Shown: positions 23,536-33,769, counted from the stretch's first letter. The stretch: 64,000 bases of DNA from Perognathus longimembris pacificus (GCF_023159225.1 NC_063168.1:45270562-45334561), one strand, 5' to 3'. The notes: a model not told the origin generated them from the sequence alone. Numbers and translations are program-made.

Positions 23536-23756
23536 AATAATTATTTATTGTTAAAGTGACGTACAGAGGGGTTATAGTTTCATACATAAGGCAGTGGGTA
23601 CATTTCTTGTACAATTTGTTACCTCCTCCCTCGTTTCCATTGGAATTGTTTGTCTTTTTATCCTTTGTCTCTTGATTTTGATATTCCCTGTCCTGTTTTT
23701 TTTTCAAATTTTTATTATCAAACTGATGTACAGAGAGGTTACAGTTTCATACGTTA
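23536..23756 (-). mobile_element. Two stacked short LINE-1 3' ends
   Basis: Two reverse L1 3' ends: 23536-23695 (with 'cgtacagaggggttatagtt') and 23696-23756 (poly(T), then 'caaatttttattatcaaact'). The pair is bracketed by the direct repeat gatagatattattttt at 23518-23533 and 23757-23772, probably one target duplication. Confidence 0.75.
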
Positions 23757-23849
23757 GATAGATATTATTTTTAATTTCATGGCTATATGTCTGAGAATGA
23801 GGAGATTACCAACTTTTTCCTATTAAAGTATTAGAAAACAAGCTGGCTC

Positions 23850-23914
<65 letters not shown>
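23850..23914 (+). repeat. (GT)n microsatellite at SINE tail
   Basis: Long GT run abutting the tail side of a reverse 7SL-Geo SINE, which makes it (CA)n on the SINE sense strand. Confidence 0.97.
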
Positions 23915-23916
<2 letters not shown>

Positions 23917-24124
23917 CAGTACTGGGGCTTGAATTCAGAGGCAGGGCACTCTCAGCTTTTCACTCAAGGATATGTCATTTTGCCACTTGGGCTACACCTC
24001 CACTTTCAGCTTTTTGATGGTTAATTGGAGCTAAGAATATCAAGGATGGGTTTGAACAGCAATCCTCAGATCTCAGCCTCATGAGTAACTAAGATTACAG
24101 GTATGAGCCACTGGCACCTGGCAA
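23915..24124 (-). mobile_element. 7SL-Geo SINE
   Basis: Complete reverse copy from 'gccagtactggggcttgaat' (Geo) to 'gagccactggcacctggca' (7SL start). Confidence 0.85.
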
Positions 24125-24309
24125 GCCAAAGAATTTAAAATACGCATTATTACTACTTTCATTGAGTGTTACCAGTGAATTATGAAGAAAAAGAAATAAG
24201 AGTCCAAAGGCCTGGCTTTTCCTCTTCTCCATCTAGGCCAGGTGCTATGTAGGACAGTGACTTGACTTACTTTCTGTGGGGAAAAACAAAACAATGAAGA
24301 AGTAGAAGA

Positions 24310-24524
24310 GGGCTGGGAATATGGCCTAGTGGCAAGAGTGCTTGCCTCGTATACATGAGGCCCTGGGTTCGATTCCTCAGCACCACATATACAGAAAATG
24401 GTCAGAAGTGGCGCTGTGGCTCAAGTGGCAGAGTGCTAGCCTTGAGCAAAAAAGAAGCCAGGGACAGTGCTCAGGCCCTGAGTTCACGGCCTAGGACTGG
24501 CCAAAAAAAAAAAAAAAAAAAAAA
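24310..24524 (+). mobile_element. IDL-Geo SINE, young
   Basis: Complete dimer with a pure A tail of about 22. Perfect 12-bp duplications agaagtagaaga flank it at 24298-24309 and 24525-24536. Confidence 0.95.
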
Positions 24525-24977
24525 AGAAGTAGAAGAAAGTGACTGAAAGCCAGTCCTTTATATTGACTATTGTAGCTCCTGATTTTATTTTTGTCCTTCC
24601 TCTACTTTTTTTTCTCCTTTCTAACCACTTTCTTCCCTCTTCCTCTTCTTTTACCTCTTCTTCCTCCTCCATAATAGTTTTTTTCTAAGTTAGAAACAAA
24701 CACAGAAGTGTGAATAGAGTAAGTGTAAAGACACAAAAGAGTCAAGTGCCCTTGTAACTGCACCCAAATGAAGACCCAGAACTTGGCCAGTCACTCCAGA
24801 CCTCCACCCCAGTGTCTCCTTGTATCCATACTTCCCTTTCTCCTTGCAAAAGCAAACACAATCATCCTTTTTTTTTTTTTAACTTCTTCCTGCTTGTATC
24901 ACATAGTCTCTAGACATGATAATTTAATCTTGGCCATGTAATATTTGTGCATGCTTTATATCTCTTTTAAACTACAG

Positions 24978-25168
24978 TTTCAGCTGGATATGGAGGCTCA
25001 TTCTGTAATCTACCACTCTAGGAGACTGTGGCAGAACGATTGCAAATTCAAGGCCAGTCTGAACTACACAGATCCTATCTTAACAAAACAGGTAGGGAGT
25101 TCAGTGGTAGGGTCACTTGCCTATCATGCGTGATGCCAGGGTTCAATTTCCAGTACCATAAGCAAACA
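24978..25168 (+). mobile_element. 7SL-ID SINE
   Basis: 7SL part ('tcaaggccagtctgaactac') then ID-like part ('agttcagtggtagggtcact', 'gggttcaatttccagtacca'). Confidence 0.65.
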
Positions 25169-25454
25169 GAGAAACAAGCAAACATAGTTTCTCCTCCGCT
25201 TCCCCCCATACTTTAGGACCCATCCTTTTAAACACCCAAGATGGTTTATCTGTTGCTCTCTCAAACCTATATGTTGCTAATTGGCTAGGCAAGTGCAGGT
25301 GGTATTGTGATATGTTCGTTCTTTAGGAGCTGTATGACTTCAGACTGGGTTATTGTCAGGACTGAAGGTCAAAGCCTATATTCATCAATTCTTGGGTGAT
25401 TGCAAAACAGTGATAGTCTATCATTTTGTTTTCATTATCACCTGGAATTCTTTT

Positions 25455-25707
25455 TTAAAATTTAATTTTATTTTCAAGGTGTTATACAGAGGAGTTACAA
25501 TTACATATGGAAGGTAATGAGTACGTTTCTGGTCAAACACTGCTACCCCTCCCTCATTTTTCTCCCACTTCCCCCCCCCCCCAAGTTTACAGTTCATTTC
25601 CAACATTATTTTTGGGTATCACAGTCAAATTGGTTTACCCTTTGTCATTTGTCTCACCATTTTGTTGTTCGCCTTCCCTAATTCAGATAAATGTACATAC
25701 AATACAC
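25455..25707 (-). mobile_element. LINE-1 3' end, 5'-truncated
   Basis: Reverse L1 3' UTR (tail side left, 'gtgttatacagaggagttac'). It is flanked by near-perfect 18-bp duplications atcacctgg(a/c)attctttt at 25437-25454 and 25708-25725. Confidence 0.85.
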
Positions 25708-25742
25708 ATCACCTGGCATTCTTTTAGAAAAAAAATAGGCTT

Positions 25743-25822
25743 CCCCTGGGGTTGGGGCTCAGTGGTAGAAGATTTGCTTAAAGTGTTCAAGGCACTGGGT
25801 TCAATCCCAGTATCACCAAAGG
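25743..25822 (+). mobile_element. ID-like monomer
   Basis: Single tRNA-type unit: 'ggttggggctcagtggtaga' with box B 'gggttcaatccc'. No second monomer. Confidence 0.65.
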
Positions 25823-26105
25823 CAGGTGAGGATGCTTTCCTAATCTAGTTTTTGATTACCCAAATGTAAAATTAATATAGGAAAGACAGCATGAATTCTT
25901 TATTTTTTTCACTTTTGTTCACTAACTCTGAAGATAATGAAAATGTTTTCTATAATTCTTGAAGGTAATTAATTAGTTTTCTCACCAGTGTTTTTTTTAA
26001 GTTATAGGAAACTAGAAGCAACATAAAATTTACTATTTTTCCTGTTCACAAGGTTGTTTAAAAATCACCATTACAGAGTTGCAGAATATTTGCATAATCT
26101 CAAAA

Positions 26106-26228
26106 GGAAATGCCTAGTATTATTCCAGTTCTAGGGAGGGTAGCAGGAAGATTGTGAGTTCAAGGCCAGCCTGAGACACATAGTAACACATTTTCTAAAA
26201 TAAACAAACAACAACAAAGACAAAAAAA
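26106..26228 (+). mobile_element. Old B1-like (7SL) fragment
   Basis: 'gagttcaaggccagcctgag' in the middle and an A/CAA-rich tail. Confidence 0.6.
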
Positions 26229-26387
26229 ACCCTGAAGTTCACTGTTCATGCATTATTCACTCCCTTTCTTCAAACACTAATATGCTTTTAGTTTTGTATT
26301 CATTTCTTGCTCCACATATTTCCTATATGTTGAGTCATACAGTAGGTGTTGTTGATTAACTTTTATGTATTTTGTGGCTGTGATTAT

Positions 26388-26570
26388 CACACCCAAAGTT
26401 TTGGGCATGCTAGGCAACTGCTCTGCCACTGAACTAATTCTAGCCTTTTTATTGGGGGCAGGGAGGAGGATGTGGGAGGAGCTGGGGTGATGCTTTATAA
26501 CTCAGGCTACTCCTAAACTCAATATTCTCCCACCTTAGCCTTCCTCCAAAGTAGCTGGGATTACAGTATA
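26388..26570 (-). mobile_element. 7SL-ID SINE, old
   Basis: ID-like remnant ('ctgctctgccactgaactaa') followed by a 7SL part ending 'aagtagctgggattacag', reverse orientation. Confidence 0.55.
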
Positions 26571-26679
26571 ATTAATAATTTTTAAAACTTGCAGAGTTAG
26601 TTAAGGATCTGCATTGTAAAAGTCAATATACTTCATTTTACAATTAGGATATATGTGACCTTAAAAATAGATGATTGCT

Positions 26680-26889
26680 GGGCTGGGGATATGGCCTAGT
26701 GGCAAGAGTGCCTGCCTCATATACATGAAGCCCTGGGTTCCATTCCCCAGCACCACATATATAGAAAATGGCCAGAAGTGGCGCTGTGGCTCAAGTGGCA
26801 GAGTGCTAGCCTTGAGCAAAAAGAAGCCAGGGACAGTGCTAAGGCCCTGAGTCCAAGCCCAGGACTGGCAAAAAAAGAAAAATGTTAAT
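26680..26889 (+). mobile_element. IDL-Geo SINE, forward member of inverted pair
   Basis: Starts 'gggctggggatatggcctag' and ends in an A-rich tail. Its 5' flank AAAAATAGATGATTGC (26663-26678) has no direct partner downstream. The reverse complement of this flank is at 26928-26943, next to the opposite-strand SINE. Confidence 0.92.
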
Positions 26890-26939
26890 ACATATCTGAA
26901 ATAATCAGAGATATTTTAAATGGTGCTGCAATCATCTAT
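26890..26939. other. Spacer inverted between two SINEs
   Basis: Short unique spacer between oppositely oriented IDL-Geo copies. Its ends carry the displaced target-duplication copies of the two SINEs, so it appears to have been flipped by recombination. Confidence 0.7.
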
Positions 26940-27145
26940 TTTTTTTTTTTTTTGGCCAGTCCTGGGGCTTGGACTCAGGGCCTGAGCACTGTCCCTGGCT
27001 TCTTTTTGCTCAAGGCTAGCACTCTGCCACTTGAGCCACAGCGCCACTTCTGGCCATTTTCTGTATATGTGGTGCTGGGGAATCGAACCCAGGGCCTCAT
27101 GTATATGAGGCAAGCACTCTTGCCACTAGGCCATATTCCCAGCCC
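26940..27145 (-). mobile_element. IDL-Geo SINE, reverse member of inverted pair
   Basis: Poly(T) tail then a complete reverse dimer to 27145. Its 5' flank is tatttcagatatgt (27146-27159), and the reverse complement of this lies at 26890-26903, after the other SINE. Confidence 0.93.
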
Positions 27146-27332
27146 TATTTCAGATATGTAAAAGTCAGTATTTTATGGGATGGACATAACTTCAATATTT
27201 TTAATTCCATATCAATAAAGCCCCTATCCCTGATCAGATGACCGTAACAGATCAATCCTATTTCTGATGAATATTTTAAAAATCTAAATAAATTAGGAAA
27301 AATAGGTTTTTCTGTCAGGAAGGTGTGATGTT

Positions 27333-27548
27333 GGGGCTGGGGATATGGCCTAGTGACAAGAGTACTTGCCCCGTATACATGAGGCCCTGGGTTCAATTCC
27401 TCAGCACCACATATATAGAAAATGGCCAGAAGTGGCGCTGTGACTCAAGTGGCAGAGTGCTAGCCATGAGCAAAAAGAAGCCAGGGACAGTGCTCAGGCC
27501 CTGAGTCCAAGTCCCAGGACTGGCCAAAAAAAAAAAAAAAAAAAAAAA
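27333..27548 (+). mobile_element. IDL-Geo SINE, first of tandem pair
   Basis: Complete dimer with an A tail of about 24. It is preceded by gaaggtgtgatgt (27319-27331) and followed by gaaggtgtgat (27549-27559). Confidence 0.94.
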
Positions 27549-27561
27549 GAAGGTGTGATCT

Positions 27562-27781
27562 GGGGCTGGGAATATGGCCTAGTGGCAAGAGTGTTTGACT
27601 CATAGACATGAAGCCCTGGGTTCGATTCCCCAGCACCACATATGTAGAAAATGGCCAGAGGTGGCCCTGTGGCTCAAGTGGCAGAGTGCTATCCTTGAGC
27701 AAAAAGAAGCCAGGGACAGTGCTCAGGCCCTGAGTTCAAGGCCCAGGACTGGCAAAACAAAAGAAAAAAAAAAGAAAAAAA
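27562..27781 (+). mobile_element. IDL-Geo SINE, second of tandem pair
   Basis: Second complete copy, beginning two bases after the middle duplication and ending in an A/G-containing tail. It is followed by gaaggtgtgatgt (27782-27794). The two SINEs share one target site. Confidence 0.94.
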
Positions 27782-27942
27782 GAAGGTGTGATGTATCCTG
27801 CTGTTAGGCTTACTGGAAAAATTTAAGACTAGTTTTTTTAAGTATAGCAAACCTATCAATGTAATTAACATTAGCAATAAGTAAAAGAGAAAAACATCAA
27901 TTTCTAATAAACATCCATTTCTCATAAAAATTTCCATTTCTC

Positions 27943-28130
27943 GCTGGGCACTGGTGGCTCACATCTGTAATTCTAGCTACTCAGGAGGCTGAGATCTGAG
28001 GATCGCTGTTCAAAGCCAGCCTAGACAGGAAGATCTGTGAGATTCTTGTCTCCGATTAACCACCAGAAAACCAGAAGTGATGCTGTGGCTTAAAGTGGTA
28101 AAGTGCTAGCCTTGAACAAAAAAGCTCAGG
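27943..28130 (+). mobile_element. 7SL-Geo SINE, 5' part, split by U6-L1
   Basis: The 7SL half ('gctgggcactggtggctcac') and most of the Geo half break off at 'agctcagg'. The rest of the Geo half resumes at about 30376. Confidence 0.9.
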
Positions 28131-28237
28131 GTGCTCACTTCGGCAGCACATATACTAAAATTGGAATGATACAGAGAAGATTAGCATGGCCCCTGCACAA
28201 GGATGACATGCAAATTCATGAAGTGTTCCATATTTTT
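28131..28237 (+). pseudogene. Full-length U6 snRNA copy, 5' part of a U6-L1 chimera
   Basis: 107 bases align end to end with spliceosomal U6 RNA, from 'gtgctcacttcggcagcaca' to the terminal T run (28233-28237). It includes the ACAGAGA box (about 28170-28176). I count six substitutions against canonical U6, all CpG to CpA or TpG. One of seven CpGs remains, in 'ttcgg'. No U6-type distal or proximal promoter elements precede it, only SINE sequence, so it is a retrocopy. Its 3' end joins an L1 sequence directly, as expected when L1 reverse transcriptase switches template from L1 RNA to U6 RNA. Confidence 0.95.
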
Positions 28238-30040
28238 GGGTAGGCAGAATCAATATAGTGAAAATGGCCATATTACCCAAAATATTATACAAATTCAATG
28301 CAATCCCCATCAAGATCCCAGCTACATTCTTCACTGAAATAGAGAAAACAACTCATAAATTCATATGGACCAGCAAAAGACCTAGAATAGCCAAAGCAAT
28401 TCTAGGCAAAAAAAGCAGTGCAGGAGGTATCACAATACCAGACTTCAAGCTCTACTATAGAGCCATCATAACAAAAACAGCCTGGTACTGGTATAAAAAC
28501 CTGAAGACCAATGGAATAGGATAGAAGACCCAGAAATAAAGCCGCATTCTTACAATCAGCTGATATTAGACAAAGGAGCTAGAGACATACAATGGAAAAA
28601 AACATAGGCTCTTCAACTACTGGTGCTGGGAAAACTGGGCAGCCATATGTAGGAAACTCAAAGTGGACCCTAGCCTATCACCATGAACCAAGATCAACTC
28701 AAAATAGATTAAGGACCTCAACATCAGACCTGAAACCTTGAAACTACTGAAGGACAGAGTAGGAAAGACACTAGAACTTATAGGCACAGGTAGGAACTTC
28801 CTGAACATAGTCCCAGGGGCACAACAGATAGGGGAGAGACTCGACAAATGGGACTACTACAAAATAAAAAGTTTCTGCACAGCTAAAGACATAGCCACCA
28901 AACTAGAAAGACAGCCAACCATATGGGAAAGGATCTTTACCAGCACAGCAACAAACAAAGGCCTAATATCTGTTATCTACAGAGAACTCAAAAAACTAAG
29001 CCCCTCCAAGCCCGGTAAACCAATTAGGAAATGGGCAAAGGAGCTAAAGAGAGACTTCACAGGAGAAGAGATAAAAATGACAAAGAAACATATGAGGAAA
29101 TGTTCAATATCCCTGGCAGTAAAGGAAATGCAAATAAAAACAACCCTGAGATACCACCTCACTCCAGTTAGAATGGACTGAACGCAGGCAACAACAAATG
29201 CTGGAGGGGATGCGGGGAAAGAGGAACCCTTCTCCTCTCTTGGTGGGAGTGCAAATTAGTACAACCACTTTGGAGAACAGTATGGGGGTTCCTCAAAAAG
29301 CTCAGCATAGACATAACCTATGACCCAGCCATACCACTCCTAGGCATCTATCCTGAACAACAGGTCTCAAGATATCATAAAGACATTTGCACATCCATGT
29401 TTATCGCTGCTCAATTCACAATAGCCAAAATATGGAAACAACCCAGATGCTCCACTACAGATTAATGGATTCAAAAAATGTGGTACCTGTACACAATGGA
29501 ATACTGCATAGCAATTAGAAATGATAAAATATTGGTATTCGCAGGGAAATGGTCAGAACTTGAACAAATAATGTTGAGTGAGACAAGCCTAGAACACAGA
29601 GAACAAAGGGACATGGTTTTCTTGATATATGACTGTTAGGGAGGGAGGAGGACTGTAGAGACCAGGTCTGCAAAACAACAAACTTCTTTTCAAATGGTAT
29701 TTCCACATGTTTGGGTCAGTGACTTTACATTATGTACCTAAACCCAACAACTACTAAACATAAAAAGGTCTAGAATAAACCTATCAGTGGATCACAATAG
29801 CTCAACAGCTATGTATACATGATCATATAAGATGAGAATAAGCAAAAACAACTTCAAGAGAAGGACACAGGAGGATTCTACTTTTGACATTATCTTTAAA
29901 GTTCTAGGTGAATTTCCTGTGGTGTACCCTACATGGTGACTGTATATGATTTTGGTACACTGGATATTGTATATATGCCTACCTGATCTAGGGAAGGGAA
30001 AGAAAAATGAGGGTGTAAGATATCACAAGAAATTTATTCA
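28238..30040 (+). mobile_element. LINE-1 3' part of the U6-L1 chimera
   Basis: Begins inside ORF2 at the position equal to about 48553 of the long L1 copy ('taggcagaatcaatatagtg'). It runs through the ORF2 C-terminal region, with several stops and frameshifts, to its end near 29637. The 3' UTR follows and is split by an IDL-Geo SINE at 30041. No LINE protein can be made. Confidence 0.92.
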
Positions 30041-30258
30041 GGCCTGGGGATATGGCCTAGTGGCAAGAGTGCTTGCTTCATATACATGAAGCCCTGCGTT
30101 CAATTCCCCAGCACCACATATACAGAAAATGGCCAGAAGTAGCACTGTGGCGCAAGTGGCAGAGTGCTAGCCTTGAGCAAAAAGAAGCCAGGGACAGTGC
30201 TCAGGCCCGGAGTCCAAGGCCCAGGACTGGCCAAAAAAACAACAACAAAAAAAGAACA
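30041..30258 (+). mobile_element. IDL-Geo SINE in L1 3' UTR
   Basis: Complete copy ending in an AAC/A-rich tail. Perfect 14-bp duplications aagaaatttattca lie at 30027-30040 and 30259-30272. It is the youngest layer of this nested locus. Confidence 0.95.
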
Positions 30259-30371
30259 AAGAAATTTATTCACTGCCTTATTATATAACTGTACCCCCTT
30301 TGCAAAACACCTTGTCAATAAAAGTTAATTTAAAAAAATAAATAAAATATCACAACAGAAAAAAAAAAAAT
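30259..30371 (+). mobile_element. LINE-1 3' terminus of the U6-L1 chimera
   Basis: L1 3' end ('acaccttgtcaataaaagtt') and an A-rich tail. The chimera's right target duplication agctcagg follows at 30376-30383, matching 28123-28130. Confidence 0.9.
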
Positions 30372-30430
30372 AAAGAGCTCAGGGACTATGCCCAAGTCCT
30401 GAGTTCAAACCCCACAGCTGACAGAAAAAA
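30372..30430 (+). mobile_element. 7SL-Geo SINE, 3' part
   Basis: Remainder of the Geo half begun at 27943-28130: 'agctcagggactatgcccaa' to 'ttcaaaccccacagctgaca'. Confidence 0.85.
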
Positions 30431-30431
30431 G

Positions 30432-31195
30432 AAAAGAAAAATGTTGCCATTTCTAGCAAAAACTCCAATCATACTTAAGTATGATTCAACATTATTTACC
30501 AAAACCTAACAGCAATCATCATGCAAAAGATAAAGTAGTAAGCCATGACTTTCGAAGCAAAACAAGAGAGGAAACCTTGCTATCACCATGACTCATCAAT
30601 ATCTTCAGAGGTTTAGCCAGTGGTATAAAGATGGAGGAGTGAGAACCTGAAATTTGCTATGTAGTCAAGTCTGTATGGAAACTTAGATCTTCTTGACTCT
30701 ACCTTCCATCCATTGTGATAACAGTCTATACCTCAATGGCCAATGGCCAAAGATTTTTAATTTTAAAAAACCCAACAGTTCAATACAAATGTCTGTGTGT
30801 TAGGGGGAGATTGGAGATTGCATTCTAAGCCTGTGCAGATTTTTTTGTTTGTCTAGAAAGTAATTTTTAACCAATATTTAAATTAGGATATTTTACAAAA
30901 TTACCTAGTTTTCTGGTTCATTTTTAAAGATTAGAGGATGCAGCTATCTGGCATTACATTCTTAAATGGCCTAGGAAAAAAGGAAGTGGCAGGGACAGGG
31001 CAGAAATGTGCATAAACTAAAAGTTAGTGTATAAGAAGAGTATCATAAAGGCCCAGAAGTAGGCAAATATACACTCAAACAAACTAGAGAACCAGAAATA
31101 GAGACTAGCATGTATGGAAATTTAGTGTATTGAAAAGGTAGAATTTCTGTTTAGGAAAGAAAAATAATTTATTTGTGGACGTGGCACAATGGATT
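30432..31195. other. No feature recognised
   Basis: AT-rich unique-looking sequence. Confidence 0.35.
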
Positions 31196-31199
31196 AGCC

Positions 31200-31480
31200 A
31201 CCTGGAAGAAATGCATATCACATGGAGAAATAAATAAATTCCAAATGGATTCCAGATTAAATGTAATGAAAATAAAATAAAACTTTTAGAAAATTTAGGA
31301 AAACAACCACCTTGGGATGAGATTCATTTTTAAATACGGCAGAAAACTCAGACACAATAAAAAAAAAAAGGGAAGACATTTAAAAATATAGCAAAAACAT
31401 TAACATGAATAGAATAAAAGATTGGAAAAATATTTACAAAATATCTATGTATAACAACTAACAAATGTTTGTTTCAAGAC
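31200..31480 (+). mobile_element. Old LINE-1 ORF2 fragment
   Basis: Resembles decayed ORF2 sequence upstream of the Cys-rich region ('ttccagattaaatgtaatga', 'aaacttttagaaaatttagg'). Frames destroyed. Confidence 0.45.
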
Positions 31481-31616
31481 TTTTTATGTAATAGGTACTA
31501 CCAGATATGATGCTGAATAAAACAAAATAGCCTTTCATTTGTGGAGCTTATTACCTAGCTATAGATGAAGAGAAACAACCCAATAATCACATAAGGAAAT
31601 ATAAAACATGCAGACA

Positions 31617-31829
31617 GGGCTGGGGATATAGCCTAGTGGCAAGAGTGCCTGCCTCAGATACACGAGGCCCTAGGTTCGATTCCCCAGCACCACATATACA
31701 GAAAACGGCCAGAAGCGGCGCTGTGGCTCAAGTGGCAGAGTGCTAGCCTTGAGCGGGAAGAAGCCAGGGACAGTGCTCAGGCCCTGAGTCCAAGGCCCAG
31801 GACTGGCCAAAAACAAAACAAAACAAAAA
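31617..31829 (+). mobile_element. IDL-Geo SINE, young
   Basis: Complete dimer keeping several CpGs ('gaagcggcgctgtgg'). Its A tail is interrupted by C. Perfect 14-bp duplications aaaacatgcagaca lie at 31603-31616 and 31830-31843. Confidence 0.96.
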
Positions 31830-31844
31830 AAAACATGCAGACAA

Positions 31845-32530
31845 AAATTCCAAAGCACTGTAAAGACATGAAATAATGCCTATTGCACTCATAAGATGGA
31901 AACTGTCTTGTCCCCAGTTCTGCACTTTGTGACATCATGCTGGTATTTGAACTCAGTGATAATAACAATATATACACCATGGCAATTAGCAAATGTTATG
32001 CATTAGTGTGCGACATGATTTTGTTGATTGTTTTTGTTGAGTCCACACTTAAGAAAGTGACAGAAAAAGTGTTCGAAATACAGATTAAACTTTGAAGTGT
32101 GGAATGTCTGTAACCATTAGGTTAAAATAACAGAAACCATTTGGAAGACATTCTACACCATATTTAAAAAACATAACCAATTCAGCAAAGAACTCACTCC
32201 TCTCCTAAGTGAATGAATGAAGTTCTAACAGGTGATACTGAATCTAAAAGTGATTTGAGGTAGCAAATATAAGTTGTACAGGATGAGAAATAGTTTAATA
32301 AGAGATCACATTTCAGATTTAATGATAATACATTTATCGGGAAGAGAGTTAATGAATTGGAATGGAACTCCATTTGTCATTTGAATTGTAATCATAGATT
32401 GCCTATGGATATAAATTCTGAGAATATCAACCAGAAGATTCTATAAGATATAACTGGCTACATAGACCCTAAAGAGCTCTGTATATTCTTTATCTGTAAG
32501 TGGTATATTGTTATAGTCTATAAATATCAT
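31845..32530. other. No feature recognised
   Basis: AT-rich sequence without a nameable repeat or exon. Confidence 0.35.
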
Positions 32531-32539
32531 AATCAACTC

Positions 32540-32637
32540 GTGTTTGTGTATATGTATACATATATATGTACTTATGTATATACATATTCTCTGTATCTGT
32601 CTGACTCTCTTTCTCTCTCTCTATTTCTCTCTCTGTA
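32540..32637 (+). repeat. TA/GTATA and CT-rich simple sequence
   Basis: Alternating GTATA/TACATA bases (32545-32590) followed by a CT-rich run (32598-32637). Confidence 0.8.
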
Positions 32638-32817
32638 AACATTTATTAGTATATCACCACTTCCACTTAGGTCTCTCACCAGAATTTATTCACATGGCCA
32701 ACGAAAGCTTGCTCCATTCTTCATAGTCAGCTAAAAATTCCATTACAATGGTAAAAGATTGGCTGGATTTGAGGAATGAACTTATGGTCTCTAGTACAGC
32801 TCTATTCTTTTGTTTTA

Positions 32818-32935
32818 TTTATGAGAAAAATAAGCCTCAGTGCTGAAATTAATTTGTCCAGGGTCATTCATCCAGGAAGAAAAGGAGCTGAGATTTGAAT
32901 TCATATCTCTCTAGCTTCAAAGTTTCTTTTCTTCT
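32818..32935 (+). mobile_element. MIR fragment
   Basis: 'ttgtccagggtcattcatcc' and 'agctgagatttgaattcata' match the MIR 3' half. Confidence 0.6.
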
Positions 32936-33720
32936 CTGTACCACTCTCTATCTCCAGATATGTAGCATCCTGAGTTTGAGGAAATGGTGAAGCTTACACT
33001 ATTCTCCACCTCTACTTCTGCATAGGCATTCTTTATAAGATGAATGATGGATTGAAGAGTTAATACTGCAGAGAAGTCAGTAATAAGCATTGGGAGGTCA
33101 GTGTGAACAATGTGTATTCTCTAAAACACTCATTTGCCTGCAATGAGGTTAAAATGCAGGGAACTGTGCACACATGTCCATTTTTCTCAGACACAGCCCA
33201 CATGATGTTTCTATTACCTCAGAAGTAAATATTGCTCCAAAGACATCATCAGAAATTGGTGGTGGCCAGAGAACAAAGAAAGGATTTGGACATGGGAATG
33301 AGGTGACTTGGAAAATTGCCTTACCCCAAATGACCAGTCACTCCCTCTCCATGATGGGTTCAGCTGTGTATGACTCCTAAGTGCTAGACTTTAAAATGTT
33401 TAAAGGTAGAAGCTATGTCTCATTATATAACATCTTTATATAGTCAGTACATAACAGATACTGGTTATATGAGCTATGGTATGACTGAACTCTGATTATA
33501 TGATATATGTCTTATGTCTCTCTGGGTATTCCTGGAGAGGAAGAATCTTCCACCAGGATTGTGAAGTTACTTGTTTATTTATCCACCAATATCCATCAAA
33601 TTCTTGCCATATATCAAACATCAAAGAGTGAAAATATCGACCGTATCTTTTCCTTATTCTATGAACTCACTGGATATGGTCACCAATTCCTTTCTCTGCA
33701 ATTTTCCATAAAGGAATGTC

Positions 33721-33747
33721 TGTTTATCTATCTATCTATCTATTTAG
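33721..33747 (+). repeat. (TCTA)n short tandem repeat
   Basis: About five TCTA units. Confidence 0.8.
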
Positions 33748-33769
33748 AATGCAAAGTTCATTATCAAAA

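Noticed and set aside
28131..28237. Functional U6 snRNA gene
   Set aside because: No U6 promoter elements upstream, it is fused to L1 and inserted in a SINE, and it carries several substitutions.
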